From: CAWCVR01 sp963799105
GTDB taxonomy: Bacteria > Acidobacteriota > Terriglobia > Bryobacterales > Bryobacteraceae
NCBI GenBank assembly: GCA_963799105.1
Contig: CAWCVR010000010.1
Location: 310,001 to 374,000 of the forward strand
DNA length: 64,000 bases
Direction of reading: 5' to 3'
The position numbers and the translations under genes were made by a program. Below the pieces are notes generated by a model. That model saw nothing but the letters and a program-made list of their open reading frames with translations, was not told where the DNA came from and searched no databases. Positions within the stretch are counted from its first letter, which is position 1. Each line of letters starts with the position of its first letter. This document shows, in pieces, positions 37,439 to 45,800 of this stretch.

Positions 37439-37624
37439 TCAATGGCTGACGGAGTTCGCCAGCGAGAGGTTGGTGTTCGTCGTGGTGACTATTCCAGCGA
37501 TTGAGGTTTTGAACCCAATGGCCAAGCCAATCACGGTAAACATGACAAATGACAGGAGCAACGTGTACTCGACGAGATCCTGCCCCTGTTCATCCCATAA
37601 GAATCGGAGATCGAAGGCATGCAT
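37439..37624 (-). CDS. Flp/Fap-type IVb pilin subunit
   Basis: Small pilin of 61 residues. LWDEQGQDLVEYTLLLSFVM is the Flp hallmark: a prepilin peptidase site followed by the conserved Glu-Tyr pair and a hydrophobic helix (TLLLSFVMFTVIGLAIGF). ATG 37624 follows GAGGCCAAT; a GTG six codons upstream is possible but lacks a ribosome site. Flp pilins form Tad pili for surface attachment. No Tad machinery genes (TadA, CpaB, RcpA) are in the window, so the gene is an orphan here and must rely on components encoded elsewhere. It is flanked by a dispersed repeat and a tRNA gene. Confidence 0.85.
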   Translation of the reverse strand: MHAFDLRFLWDEQGQDLVEYTLLLSFVMFTVIGLAIGFKTSIAGIVTTTNTNLSLANSVSH

Positions 37625-37759
37625 ATTGGCCTCGGCATTCACCGTACTACTTGGGAGCGTATCACAAAAAACTATGCAGTACCAGAGTTTCCATTAGTTA
37701 ATAGGGAATATACGTCTCTCGGTTAGCCGAGGGGCGGAGCTGGCTGGCGAAACGGGGGA

Positions 37760-37835
37760 TGGTGGACGGCATGGGACTCGAACCCACGACCCCGGCGTTG
37801 CGAACGCCGTGCTCTCCCAACTGAGCTAGCCGCCC
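37760..37835 (-). tRNA. tRNA-Ala (anticodon CGC)
   Basis: A complete 76-nt cloverleaf on the minus strand: acceptor GGGCGGC/GCCGTCC (one G-U), D arm GCTC...GAGC, anticodon stem CGGCG/CGCCG with loop TTCGCAA (anticodon CGC, codon GCG), T arm GTGGG-TTCGAGT-CCCAT, discriminator A and an encoded CCA end. No intron. No integrated element is seen at its 3' end. Confidence 0.95.
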
Positions 37836-37887
37836 ATATCCAGTGTGCCGACCTTCAATATACCAGATTGCTGCCGGGCTCGGAGGC

Positions 37888-38148
37888 TCACGGAATCTGG
37901 CTGGGCACGGGTTGCTCATGCTGGGCTTCGCCTCTGCCTTTGCGGCGACTCGCCCAGTACCGTTTCATTCGCAGCGAAACTTCCTCCCGTTCTTCTAATC
38001 CCATCGATTTTCTGCCCCGCCGTTTTGCACCCGCAGGCAAAGATGGTAGAGAGCCGGAAGTTCGGTGCAACTCCTCCAGCGAAGCAATTACACGCTCCAG
38101 TTTCTCTTTCTCGGCGTATAGATCTTGAATGGTCTTGTATAGGTCCAT
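37888..38148 (-). CDS. Small basic coiled-coil protein
   Basis: Protein of 86 residues, unknown function. The N-terminus is an amphipathic coiled coil (MDLYKTIQDLYAEKEKLERV, then IASLEEL). A basic stretch follows with an AT-hook-like AKRRGRKSMGLEEREEVSLR and MKRYWASRRKG. I recall similar small proteins with this RRGRK...MKRYWA pattern in Acidobacteria, where the helix plus basic tail suggests DNA or RNA binding (inference). The start ATG 38148 is the only good candidate. It lies 52 bp upstream of the tRNA-Ala gene on the same strand and 84 bp after the end of tatC. Confidence 0.7.
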   Translation of the reverse strand: MDLYKTIQDLYAEKEKLERVIASLEELHRTSGSLPSLPAGAKRRGRKSMGLEEREEVSLRMKRYWASRRKGRGEAQHEQPVPSQIP

Positions 38149-38232
38149 TGCATTAAGAACATTTCATCTGTCCGTCAAACCTGCACGGACACCATAATGT
38201 TACATCGAACACCCTCCGGATTTCTACCACAA

Positions 38233-39204
38233 TCACCGCCAATGTTTGAAAAATGGCCACTGTGGTACTAGGTGAATTCCGTACCGGGGAAGCAGGAAAT
38301 ATAGCCCTATGGCCAATAGAATCAGCAATCCCAAAGCGATCAGTAGGGTTCTCTGCCATGGGAATCTCCGGTTCTCCCGGTTCAGTACCAGAAGATAGCC
38401 CGCGAAGATACCGACATAAAATAGCAGGCACATAGGCAGGGCGAACAGCATCATGTTGAAAGCGTCGGGGGTGGGAGTGACCACCGCCGCCAGGATGAAG
38501 ATGCCCAGAATTGCGTAACGGCTGTGTTTCAAAAGGAATGCAGGCGTCACGATGCGCAGCAGTGTGAGGAAGAAAATCAGAACCGGCAGTTCGAACACCA
38601 GCCCGACGCCCAGGATGACGTTGACGAACAAATCGAAATAGTGCGTCACGGTGCAGATGGGCTTGACGTAATTGCCCTGGCCGACGCCCAGCAGGAAGGT
38701 GAGACCGAAGCGGAAGACCACGAAATAGGCGAACAATCCGCCCACAATGAAAAGGCCGGCTGAGCAGAGGATGAACGGAATGGCCCAACGCCGTTCCCGC
38801 TTGTAGAGCCCCGGGGAGACGAAGCCCCACACCTGGTAGAGCACCCACGGGGAGGCGAGAAAAATGGAACAGACCAACGGCAGTTTGAACCAGATGATCA
38901 TGAAGCCCTCCATGGGGTCAATCGCATAGAGGCTGGGCTCGTACCCCAGTTTCTTGAGGGCGGCGGCGGCCGGTTGGCAGACCGCGCTCCACAGTTGTTC
39001 ACTGTAGAAGAGACTGGCGCCAAAGGCGACCGCAAAACCCCAAAGAGAGCGGATAATGCGCGTGCGAAGTTCCTCCAGGTGCTCCAGGAACGACATCCGC
39101 AACATGCTCTCTTCTTCTTCCGAATGCTCTTCCCCGGGCGGCGTGGAGGAGGGGCCGGCTGGGGTCCCTCCCAGGCGGCGCCGGAGTTTATCGATTGCGT
39201 CCAC
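38233..39204 (-). CDS. tatC: Sec-independent (Tat) translocase subunit TatC
   Basis: Multi-spanning Tat receptor of 323 residues. Conserved elements: FLEHLEELRTRIIRSLWGFA at the first helix, DPMEGFMIIWFKL (the conserved F/P-Glu region), SPWVLYQVWGFVSPGLYKRE, and the closing helices LPMCLLFYVGIFAGYL. An N-terminal extension of about 38 residues is hydrophilic (GGTPAGPSSTPPGEEHSEEE). A C-terminal extra helix is present. It is 62 bp downstream of tatA on the same strand, so tatA-tatC form an operon. Exported substrates in this window likely include the DUF362 protein (18546) and the beta-propeller (33447), both with RR leaders. Confidence 0.94.
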   Translation of the reverse strand: MDAIDKLRRRLGGTPAGPSSTPPGEEHSEEEESMLRMSFLEHLEELRTRIIRSLWGFAVAFGASLFYSEQLWSAVCQPAAAALKKLGYEPSLYAIDPMEGFMIIWFKLPLVCSIFLASPWVLYQVWGFVSPGLYKRERRWAIPFILCSAGLFIVGGLFAYFVVFRFGLTFLLGVGQGNYVKPICTVTHYFDLFVNVILGVGLVFELPVLIFFLTLLRIVTPAFLLKHSRYAILGIFILAAVVTPTPDAFNMMLFALPMCLLFYVGIFAGYLLVLNRENRRFPWQRTLLIALGLLILLAIGLYFLLPRYGIHLVPQWPFFKHWR

Positions 39205-39266
39205 AGGTACACTCCGCTAGCGGGGCGGCGGAGCCCCGGCTCGACTTCGAAGATTCCATTAGTTAT

Positions 39267-39782
39267 CTATGTGTTGCGCTCGGCGGCCAAGGTGGGTACC
39301 GAAACCGGATGGGCATCCGGAACGGGTTCCGCGGCGGACAGTTCCAAAGGACCTCCGACGCCCGGCTCCAGGACGGATATGTCCGTGCCCTGGGCGATGG
39401 CGCCTTCCGGCGGCGAGGCCGGCATTGATTCAGCGTCCTGAGGTGCGGATGCGCTTACGGTGGTTGTAGTAGCAGCCTGGGAATCGTGCTCTTCCGATCC
39501 GTACGAGCTCTCGTAGCTGGACTCGTAGGACGAGTAGTCGTAATTGTAATTGTCGGGTTCGTGTTGAATCGAAGTCCCGATTTCCTTCAACTCCTTGGTT
39601 TCCGCTTCCAGGTTGCTTAACTCACGATCGAATGTGGCCTTCAGTTCGTTCGACGCGCGGCGGAATTCCTTCAGCGCCCTGCCGATCGTCCGTCCGATCT
39701 CCGGCAGCTTCTTGGGACCGAACAGAACCAGCGCCAGGATGAAAATGAAGACCAGCTCCTGGGTCCCAACCGTCCCGAACAT
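39267..39782 (-). CDS. tatA: Tat translocase pore subunit TatA/TatB
   Basis: Protein of 171 residues with one short N-terminal helix (FGTVGTQELVFIFILALVLF), the FGPKKLPEIGR hinge and an amphipathic helix (TIGRALKEFRRASNELKATF). The C-terminal 90 residues are an unusual low-complexity tail with Tyr/Ser repeats (YNYDYSSYESSYESSYGSEE) followed by Ala/Pro/Thr-rich sequence. Hinge FGPKKLPEIGR and the acidic position after ELVF suggest it may do the work of both TatA and TatB. The long tail explains the size (TatA is usually 60-90 residues). Start ATG 39782. Confidence 0.88.
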   Translation of the reverse strand: MFGTVGTQELVFIFILALVLFGPKKLPEIGRTIGRALKEFRRASNELKATFDRELSNLEAETKELKEIGTSIQHEPDNYNYDYSSYESSYESSYGSEEHDSQAATTTTVSASAPQDAESMPASPPEGAIAQGTDISVLEPGVGGPLELSAAEPVPDAHPVSVPTLAAERNT

Positions 39783-39939
39783 CCTAGCTGTCCTCCATCA
39801 TTTTGTACGTAATCATGATAGCATGCGGGCTTCACGCGCCATCTCGCGGCGCCGGGGTTGAGGCGCCTGGCCGTTTTGCGGAAGGTGGGCCGGAAGTGCG
39901 GCGCAGGCCGGGGACGGCGGCCTCCGCTACCCGCATTGC

Positions 39940-40134
39940 CTAAACCGCGCCCGGCTTCGCAACGCCGCCCCCCGATCTCCCTCGGTACCGGCAAAGGGCG
40001 GCGGACACAAGCAGCGTGATGCCGGTGGCGCTCCACGAGACCAGCGGCCGCGCATGCCACGCCAGGCTGGTCCGCGGGACCACCAGCCGCGCCACCACCA
40101 TGGCCATCGGCACCCCCACCGGAAGCCCGTTCAC
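39940..40134 (-). CDS. Small hydrophobic protein coupled to purE
   Basis: A 64-residue open frame starting at a GTG whose GTGA overlaps the purE stop, the classic coupling arrangement. The product has two hydrophobic stretches (VGVPMAMVVARLVVP and WSATGITLLVSAALC) separated by a short basic loop, and a basic Gly-rich end (RYRGRSGGGVAKPGA). It looks like a small two-helix membrane protein. No family was recognised. It might also be a chance frame; the overlap and hydrophobic pattern are the only support. Confidence 0.4.
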   Translation of the reverse strand: MNGLPVGVPMAMVVARLVVPRTSLAWHARPLVSWSATGITLLVSAALCRYRGRSGGGVAKPGAV

Positions 40135-40619
40135 TGGCAAGTTTCGCCCAGCACCGCGTCGCGCTGCTCCGAGCGGAAACTCCGCAGCTTCTCCCGCAGT
40201 TCCGGCCGGCTGTTGGCCAGGATGGCGATCGCCAGAAGGGCGGCGTTGCGCGCGCCCGGTGCGCCGATCGCAAGCGTTCCCACGGGGATACCGGCGGGCA
40301 TCTGAACCGTGGACAGAAGCGAGTCCAGGCCCTTCAGGCAGGCGCTTTCCATGGGGACGCCCAGCACCGGCAACACGGTATGGGCGGCACACACTCCGGC
40401 CAGGTGCGCCGCTCCCCCGGCGGCGGCCACGATCACTTCGATGCCGCGCGATTCGGCTTCCGTCACGTACTTCGCGGTCTCGGCGGGCGTGCGGTGGGCC
40501 GACAGAACGCGGCACTCGTGGGGAACGCCGAACCTGGCGAGCAGCTCGGCGGCCTGGCGCATGACGTCCCAGTCCGACTTGCTGCCCATGATTACCGATA
40601 CAAGCGGGGCGGCACTCAT
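40131..40619 (-). CDS. purE: N5-carboxyaminoimidazole ribonucleotide mutase
   Basis: Purine biosynthesis enzyme that converts N5-CAIR to CAIR. Protein of 162 residues with all class I PurE signatures: SVIMGSKSDWDVMRQAAELL, VLSAHRTPAETAKYV, AAAGGAAHLAGVCAAHTVLP (AGGAAHLAG loop), GVPM and the ending SIGAPGARNAALLA-type motif (here LAIGAPGARNAALLAIAIL). It lies 7 bp downstream of icd on the same strand. The partner PurK is not in this window. Confidence 0.95.
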   Translation of the reverse strand: MSAAPLVSVIMGSKSDWDVMRQAAELLARFGVPHECRVLSAHRTPAETAKYVTEAESRGIEVIVAAAGGAAHLAGVCAAHTVLPVLGVPMESACLKGLDSLLSTVQMPAGIPVGTLAIGAPGARNAALLAIAILANSRPELREKLRSFRSEQRDAVLGETCQ

Positions 40620-40626
40620 GGCGGGT

Positions 40627-42078
40627 CTATTGTCCTTGGGCCAGCGTATATCCCGGCTGGCCGTCGAAAGTGCGGAGCGATTCGGTCATGGCGATGTCGA
40701 TGCCGGCCTGCGTCACGCGGCCCAGCAGGGCCAGGCACTTGCCCATGTCCGTTCCGGAATCGGAGACGAACCGGCAGCGGAAGCTATCGGTGCAGAAGGT
40801 TTCGGCGCGGCCGGCGGGCCAGACTTTCACCCCGCGGTTGTCGATCATCTGCAGATTGAGGCCATCGCCTGCCAGTTTGCCGACGGCGGCGGCCAGCGCC
40901 TCGGGGTCGCGCGAAGGCCAATACACGAACGCGTCGATTCCCCGGAGTTCGCCCTGGGCGCCGGCCCCGGCTATGGCCGCCGCAGCCGGCGCGGGACTGG
41001 CGGAACCGGTGCGTTTGGCGTATTCCACCGGCTTCAGGCGGTTGGGCTTCTCTCCCAGCCGGGCGATCACCGCCTGCGCGAATTCCCGGGTGCCCACCTT
41101 CTGCACGCTCACGCCCGCGGTGAAAATGTCGTAGGTGTGGATGCCGTCCTCGATCGTGCGCAGCCACGCGTTGTGGACGCGCGCCGCAACCTCCGGCTGG
41201 TCGATGTGGACCAGCATGAGCACCGCGCCCAGCAGCAGACCCGAGGGGTTCGCCAGGTTCTGATTGGCCCTCCGCGGCGCCGAGCCGTGGATGGCTTCGA
41301 ACATGGCGCACTTCTCGCCGATGTTGGCCGATCCGGCCAGGCCCACCGAGCCGGCTATCTGCGCCGCCACGTCGGAGAGAATGTCGCCGTACAGGTTGGG
41401 CATGACGATCACGTCGAAGGCGTCCGGAGTGTCGGCCATCTTGGCGGCGCCGATGTCCACGATCCAGGCTTCCTTCTGAATATCCGGGTAGCCGGCGGCA
41501 ATCTCGTCGAAAACCTTGTGGAACAGGCCGTCGGTCATCTTCATGATGTTGTCCTTCATGAAGACGGTCACCTTCTTGCGGTTGTGGCGGCGCGCGTATT
41601 CGAACGCGTAGCGCACGATCTTCTCGGAGCCGGGCCGCGAGATCAGCTTGATGCACGAGGTGACTTCGGGGCTGAGCTGGTACTCGATGCCGGCGTATAG
41701 GTCCTCTTCGTTCTCGCGGACAATCACCAGATCCATGTTGGGATGCCGGGTGTGCACGAACGGGTGGTAGGAGACGCAGGGGCGGACATTGGCGTACTGG
41801 CCGAGGGTCTTGCGGGTGGTGACGTTGAGGCTCTTGAAGCCGCCGCCCTGCGGCGTTGTGATGGGAGCCTTGAGGAAGACGTGGGTCCGCAGCAGGGATT
41901 CCCAGGCGCTCGGTTCGATCCCCGCGGAGTTGCCGCGCAGATAGACCTTTTCTCCGATTTCAATGGTTTCGATCTCGAGCGCGGCGCCCGCGGCTTCCAG
42001 AATCTGGAGCGTGGCGTTCATGATTTCGGGACCGATGCCATCTCCATGGGCAACTGTGATGGGCGTCTTGGTGGGCAT
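40627..42078 (-). CDS. icd: NADP-dependent isocitrate dehydrogenase with C-terminal extension
   Basis: TCA-cycle enzyme of 483 residues. Core: VAHGDGIGPEIMNATLQILE, NVRPCVSYHPFVHTRHPNMD (substrate Arg region), VIVRENEEDLYAGIEYQL, KMTDGLFHKVFDEIAAGYPD, MPNLYGDILSDVAAQIAGSV and EAIHGSAPRRANQNLANPSG. The core ends near 335; the remaining 150 residues form a separate domain (GIDAFVYWPSRDPEALAAAV...FRCRFVSDSGTD) as in the Rickettsia-type/Solibacter-type ICDH. The extra domain's role is not known to me. It heads an operon with purE. Confidence 0.92.
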   Translation of the reverse strand: MPTKTPITVAHGDGIGPEIMNATLQILEAAGAALEIETIEIGEKVYLRGNSAGIEPSAWESLLRTHVFLKAPITTPQGGGFKSLNVTTRKTLGQYANVRPCVSYHPFVHTRHPNMDLVIVRENEEDLYAGIEYQLSPEVTSCIKLISRPGSEKIVRYAFEYARRHNRKKVTVFMKDNIMKMTDGLFHKVFDEIAAGYPDIQKEAWIVDIGAAKMADTPDAFDVIVMPNLYGDILSDVAAQIAGSVGLAGSANIGEKCAMFEAIHGSAPRRANQNLANPSGLLLGAVLMLVHIDQPEVAARVHNAWLRTIEDGIHTYDIFTAGVSVQKVGTREFAQAVIARLGEKPNRLKPVEYAKRTGSASPAPAAAAIAGAGAQGELRGIDAFVYWPSRDPEALAAAVGKLAGDGLNLQMIDNRGVKVWPAGRAETFCTDSFRCRFVSDSGTDMGKCLALLGRVTQAGIDIAMTESLRTFDGQPGYTLAQGQ

Positions 42079-42191
42079 AATGGAATCTTCAAGATAATCG
42101 GATTAACCGAAGCGCGCAATAGATTCCGCGTAGTATTTTGCCACGAAATGAGGAAATTGGGGTCGCCGCGAACCAGCTCGGGCCGGTCTTA

Positions 42192-42257
42192 TGTGGGGCA
42201 GGCTGGCAGCCTGCGGCCGATTGTCAATCGGCCCGGCGAGCGAAGCTCGCCAGCGCG
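42192..42257. repeat. GTGGGGCAGG multi-hairpin repeat, copy B
   Basis: GTGGGGCAGG followed by three successive perfect hairpins: GCAGGCT-GGC-AGCCTGC, GGCCGATTG-T-CAATCGGCC and GGCGAGC-GAA-GCTCGCC. It is related to the copy at 19848-19910. It lies between icd and ctaA, which diverge. Confidence 0.75.
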
Positions 42258-42351
42258 CGGGGCGAACCCACTCCCATAGCCCGCGCCACCGCGCGTGACT
42301 CCGTCGCGGCCTGCCGCTCCCCGCCGCGCTCCCGCAGTACAATGGAGCGTC

Positions 42352-43236
42352 ATGCGCTTCGCCCGCTACGCCTGGGGTGTGCTGGTCTACAATCTCGCGG
42401 TGGTGTCCTGGGGCGCCTATGTGCGCGCCACGGGGTCGGGCGCCGGCTGCGGGAATCGCTGGCCGCTGTGCAATGGCGAGGTGACGCCGCATTCGCCGTC
42501 CGTCCAGACCGTTATCGAATTCACCCACCGGGCCTCGAGCGGTGTGGACCTGCTGCTGGTCGGCCTCCTGGTCTACTGGGCGTTTCGCGCCTTCCCGCCC
42601 CGCCACCCGGCGCGGCGCGGCGCGGTGCTGTCGGCGGTGTTTCTGGTTACCGAGGCGCTCCTCGGCGCATCGCTGGTTCTGCTGCACCATGTGGCCGCCA
42701 ATGCCTCGGTGTCGCGCGTGTACTCACTCTCCTTGCACTTGACCAACACGCTGACGTTGCTGGCATGCCTGACGCTGACGGCCTGGTGGGCCGGCGGCCA
42801 CCCGCCGGTGCGACTGCGCGGCAGGACGCTGGCGATGGCCGCCGCAACCGTGTTGACGGTAGTTGCCGTGAGCATCACCGGGGCCATCGCGGCGCTGGGC
42901 GATACGCTCTTCCCCGCCCCGTCGCTGGCCGCCGGGCTGGCGCGGGATTTCGACCCGGCCTCGAACGTGATTCTCCGGCTGCGCGGTTTGCATCCCGCGC
43001 TGGCGGCTTTGGCGGGCGCCTGCGTGCCGATGTACGCCGTCGCGCGGGCGGTTGGAAATCCGCGCGTGAAGAAACTGGGGTACGGTGTGGCGCTGGCGGT
43101 GGCGGCGCAGTTTGGCGCGGGGGTTCTGAACCTGGTGCTGCTGGCGCCGGTCTGGATGCAGATGGTCCACCTGCTGCTGGCGGATGTGCTGTGGATCGCG
43201 CTGGTGCTGCTGTGCGCCTCGCCGCAGAGAGGCTGA
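42352..43236 (+). CDS. ctaA: Haem A synthase (COX15/CtaA)
   Basis: Membrane monooxygenase that converts haem O to haem A for cytochrome c oxidase. Protein of 294 residues with eight hydrophobic helices. Key elements: WGAYVRATGSGAGCGNRWPL with the first Cys pair (GAGCGNRWPLC), EFTHRASSGVDLLL and LHHVAANASVSRVYSLSLHL (haem-ligand histidines), RGLHPALAALAGA and VWMQMVHLLLADVLW in the second half. ATG 42352 (GGAG upstream) was chosen over an upstream ATG at 42295. CtaB and oxidase subunits are not in the window. Confidence 0.9.
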   Translation: MRFARYAWGVLVYNLAVVSWGAYVRATGSGAGCGNRWPLCNGEVTPHSPSVQTVIEFTHRASSGVDLLLVGLLVYWAFRAFPPRHPARRGAVLSAVFLVTEALLGASLVLLHHVAANASVSRVYSLSLHLTNTLTLLACLTLTAWWAGGHPPVRLRGRTLAMAAATVLTVVAVSITGAIAALGDTLFPAPSLAAGLARDFDPASNVILRLRGLHPALAALAGACVPMYAVARAVGNPRVKKLGYGVALAVAAQFGAGVLNLVLLAPVWMQMVHLLLADVLWIALVLLCASPQRG

Positions 43237-43248
43237 CACGGCGCCGGT

Positions 43249-43425
43249 TCAACCCGCCCGGCGCCGCCGGTGCTTTACCAGCGCCTCATGCAGCACGCTC
43301 TTGATGTAGGTCTGGTAGGGCAATCCCCTTTTCCTCCGCTTGCTGGCGTGCCAAATCGAGGTCCGCTTCAACCATCCGGATGGTGATGTTCCGGGAAGCG
43401 CGCTTCCAGCTCGTCAGCCGTAACG
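43249..43425 (-). pseudogene. CopG/RHH antitoxin remnant, one +1 frameshift
   Basis: The minus strand reads RNITIRMVEADLDLARQQAE and EEKG, then after removal of one base at 43324 (GGG[A]TTG), LPYQTYIKSVLHEALVKHRR and a stop at 43249. This is the layout of CopG-type antitoxins (IRL..DL..AR..AEEKGLPYQTYIK..LHEAL). No BrnT/RelE-type toxin gene is next to it; the N-terminal part has no clear start. It is either a decayed antitoxin or an intact one with a base-insertion error. Confidence 0.7.
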
Positions 43426-43705
43426 CCGCATCGGGTTCACCAGGGTACCCCCAACCCGGGCCCAGTCCTAGTACTACTAATCTGCTTCTGGGGCCTCCTT
43501 CTGTAATTCCGGGACCACTCTCCGTTCGACGTTGGGCATCATGGGAACCGCGCCGGTGCCCGCCGTACGGGAAAATAACCTAAATATTATCAGTGACTTG
43601 GCGTATACTGAGAAGCGTGGCCCCACCCTCACAGGTGGTAACCGGTGCCCGTGCCGCAGTTCAAGTACGACTGGTAACCCCCTTGACACCCGTTATATAC
43701 TTACA

Positions 43706-44029
43706 ATGATGTTCATGCCTTCTGAAGATCCGATCAGCAGGAGTCCAGGCGTTGACGGTCAGACCTGGATCGTGGGCCGCCAGGTACGCGTGCTCGATGT
43801 CGTGGTGTGTTATGAGCATCAGGGCATATCCCTCGAAGAGATCGTATCCCGCTTTCCCACCCTCACCCCCACCCACGTAAAACTAGCCCTTAACTACTAC
43901 TTCGACCACACCGAAGTAATTCAGCAGGAGATGCGCACCGAGCGCCAGTTTGAGGAAGAGTTCAGCCGTACTCATTCGTCGCTGCTCGAAGCGAAGCTGC
44001 GCCAGAGACGCCTGGAAGCGGCATCCTAA
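43706..44029 (+). CDS. DUF433 domain protein
   Basis: Protein of about 107 residues with the DUF433 winged-helix-like motif QTWIVGRQVRVLDVVVCYEH, QGISLEEIVSRFPTLTPTHV and KLALNYYFDH, ending in an amphipathic charged helix (RTERQFEEEFSRTHSSLLEA). DUF433 proteins are commonly antitoxins paired with PIN-like toxins (VapC/DUF5615). No toxin gene follows. ATG 43706 or 43715 is the start; a TTGACA word lies at 43683. It is 280 bp from the CopG remnant, which lies on the other strand. Confidence 0.75.
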   Translation: MMFMPSEDPISRSPGVDGQTWIVGRQVRVLDVVVCYEHQGISLEEIVSRFPTLTPTHVKLALNYYFDHTEVIQQEMRTERQFEEEFSRTHSSLLEAKLRQRRLEAAS

Positions 44030-44129
44030 CCGCTGCTTATCCGTTCGAAAGATTTCTCGACAACATTGATGCCGGCATTCGCAGATTGAGCCGCGTCTAG
44101 CGGTCCCGGATTTTTCCTCCAGAAGCCTC

Positions 44130-45800
44130 CTACCCGTCCCAACGCCCGCGACCCCGCAACTTCGCCACCTCCGTGCGCGCCATTTCCTGCAATCGAGCCA
44201 CGTCCACTTTCGCGCTGCGGTTCAACGGCATCGTGCCCGGTTCCAGGATCACGTAGTGCAGCGGACGCATGTAGCCCGCCAGGAGCCGGGCATGTTTGCG
44301 CAGCTCCGCTTCGGTCAGATCCGCGCCCGGCTGCCGCTCCACGAAGGCCACGATGCCTTCGCTCCACAGACGGTGCTCGTGCCCCACTACGCCGGCGTTC
44401 GCCACCCGGCCGCTCAGCGCGGCGAAGTGATTCTCGATGTCTCCCGGGAACACCTGGTGCCCGGCGGGCTTCAGAACCCACTTGGCGCGGCCCGAAAAGT
44501 GCAAGCCCCGCTCGCCCACGAAACCCAGGTCCCCGGTGTAGAGCCAGCCGTCGCGCGACACCGCGGCGGCGGTAGCCTCGGGGTCGTTGACGTAGCCCAG
44601 AAACGTCTGCGGACCCTGGAAGCAGATGTGCCCCACCCGTCCCTCGGGCATCTCGCGGCCGGCGGCGCGCCCGGCATCCATGGGCTCGCGGATCGACAGG
44701 CGGTAGGCCGGCATCGCCCAACCCAGGCCCTGCTCCAATTCCCCGGCGCCGGGCGTGAGACGCGTGTAGGTGCAAAAGCCGGAGGACTCGGTCAGCCCCA
44801 GGCCGGTCGCAATCCGCGGCGCCATTTGCAACATGCGGTCCAGAAACGCGCGCGGCACCGCCTGCCCGCCGTAAACCGCCGTTTGCAGGCTCGCCAGGTT
44901 GCGCCGGGCGTAATCCGCCGTCCGCCACTCCAGGTTGAACATGGCCGGGATCTGGCCGATCAGCGTCACCCCGTGCCGCTCGATGGCGTCCAGGCTCCCG
45001 GCCGCGTCGAAGACTTCCATCGTCACCGCCGTCGCGCCCATGAACAACGACGTGAGCAGCACCTCCGCCTGCCCGCCCACGTGCGACGCCGGCAGGTTGC
45101 ATAAGACCCGCTGCCCCGGCCCGAACCCGAACGCCGTGCCGAGACACAGATTCTGGCACGCGATACCGCGGTGCGAGAGCAGCGCCGGCTTGGGCGACCC
45201 GGTGCTCCCGGTGGTGAAGATCGCCTGCGCGCCGTCGCACCCGCTCACGCGCGATTTCACCGGCTCCGGACGGGCGCGCGCCAGCAGGTCGAACATGCTG
45301 GTGGCGCCCGCGATGCACTGGCCCGCGGGCGAGAACTGCACCAGGTGCTCGATGGAATTGCAGCCCGCGCGCGCAGCCTCTCCCAACGCCCCGAAATTGG
45401 CCGCGGCGGTTTTCCCCAAAAAGAAGTACCCTTTCGGCCGGATCAGGTTCAGGCATCGGATGGCTTCCGCGGGCGGCAGCCGCGGATCGAGCGGCGCGTG
45501 AATCACTCCCAGCCGGAAACATGCCAACTCCAGCAGGATATGCTCGTTGAGCAGCGGCAGCGAGGCCGCCAGGTAGTCGCCCTGGCGAAACCCCATGCGC
45601 AGCAGTTCCGCGGCGATCCCGAGCGATCCGCTCCGAATCTCCCGCCAGGTGAGCGTGACGCCGCGCGTCGAGTTCACGATGGCGGCGGCGCTGGGCTGCC
45701 GCGACGCCCACCAGTCCACGGCCGCGTGGACCAGATGGCGGTCCCGGTACCCGGTTTCGAATCGCTCCGGCGTGATTAGCGGAATGGGCGCGGTTGCCAT
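44130..45800 (-). CDS. AMP-dependent synthetase/ligase (acyl-CoA or aryl-CoA ligase-like)
   Basis: Adenylate-forming enzyme of 556 residues. P-loop-like A3 motif IFTTGSTGSPKPALLSHRGI, A5 motif ATGLGLTESSGFCTYTRLT, A7 WLYTGDLGFVGERGLHF, A8 RAKWVLKPAGHQVFPGDIEN and the C-terminal Lys segment LNRSAKVDVARLQ. The middle has the binding pocket for an acyl or aryl acid; residues do not tell which. Note the A5 motif: LTESSG differs slightly from the usual YGxTE. Start ATG 45800 was chosen. No acyl carrier or PKS/NRPS genes are nearby, so it is probably a stand-alone ligase, either CoA or AMP-transferring. Confidence 0.82.
   Translation of the reverse strand: MATAPIPLITPERFETGYRDRHLVHAAVDWWASRQPSAAAIVNSTRGVTLTWREIRSGSLGIAAELLRMGFRQGDYLAASLPLLNEHILLELACFRLGVIHAPLDPRLPPAEAIRCLNLIRPKGYFFLGKTAAANFGALGEAARAGCNSIEHLVQFSPAGQCIAGATSMFDLLARARPEPVKSRVSGCDGAQAIFTTGSTGSPKPALLSHRGIACQNLCLGTAFGFGPGQRVLCNLPASHVGGQAEVLLTSLFMGATAVTMEVFDAAGSLDAIERHGVTLIGQIPAMFNLEWRTADYARRNLASLQTAVYGGQAVPRAFLDRMLQMAPRIATGLGLTESSGFCTYTRLTPGAGELEQGLGWAMPAYRLSIREPMDAGRAAGREMPEGRVGHICFQGPQTFLGYVNDPEATAAAVSRDGWLYTGDLGFVGERGLHFSGRAKWVLKPAGHQVFPGDIENHFAALSGRVANAGVVGHEHRLWSEGIVAFVERQPGADLTEAELRKHARLLAGYMRPLHYVILEPGTMPLNRSAKVDVARLQEMARTEVAKLRGRGRWDG

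Noticed and set aside
43683..43707. Sigma-70 promoter TTGACA...TACAAT before the DUF433 gene
   Set aside because: Spacing between the two words is about 13 bp, too short for a normal promoter; mentioned only as a word in the gene entry.
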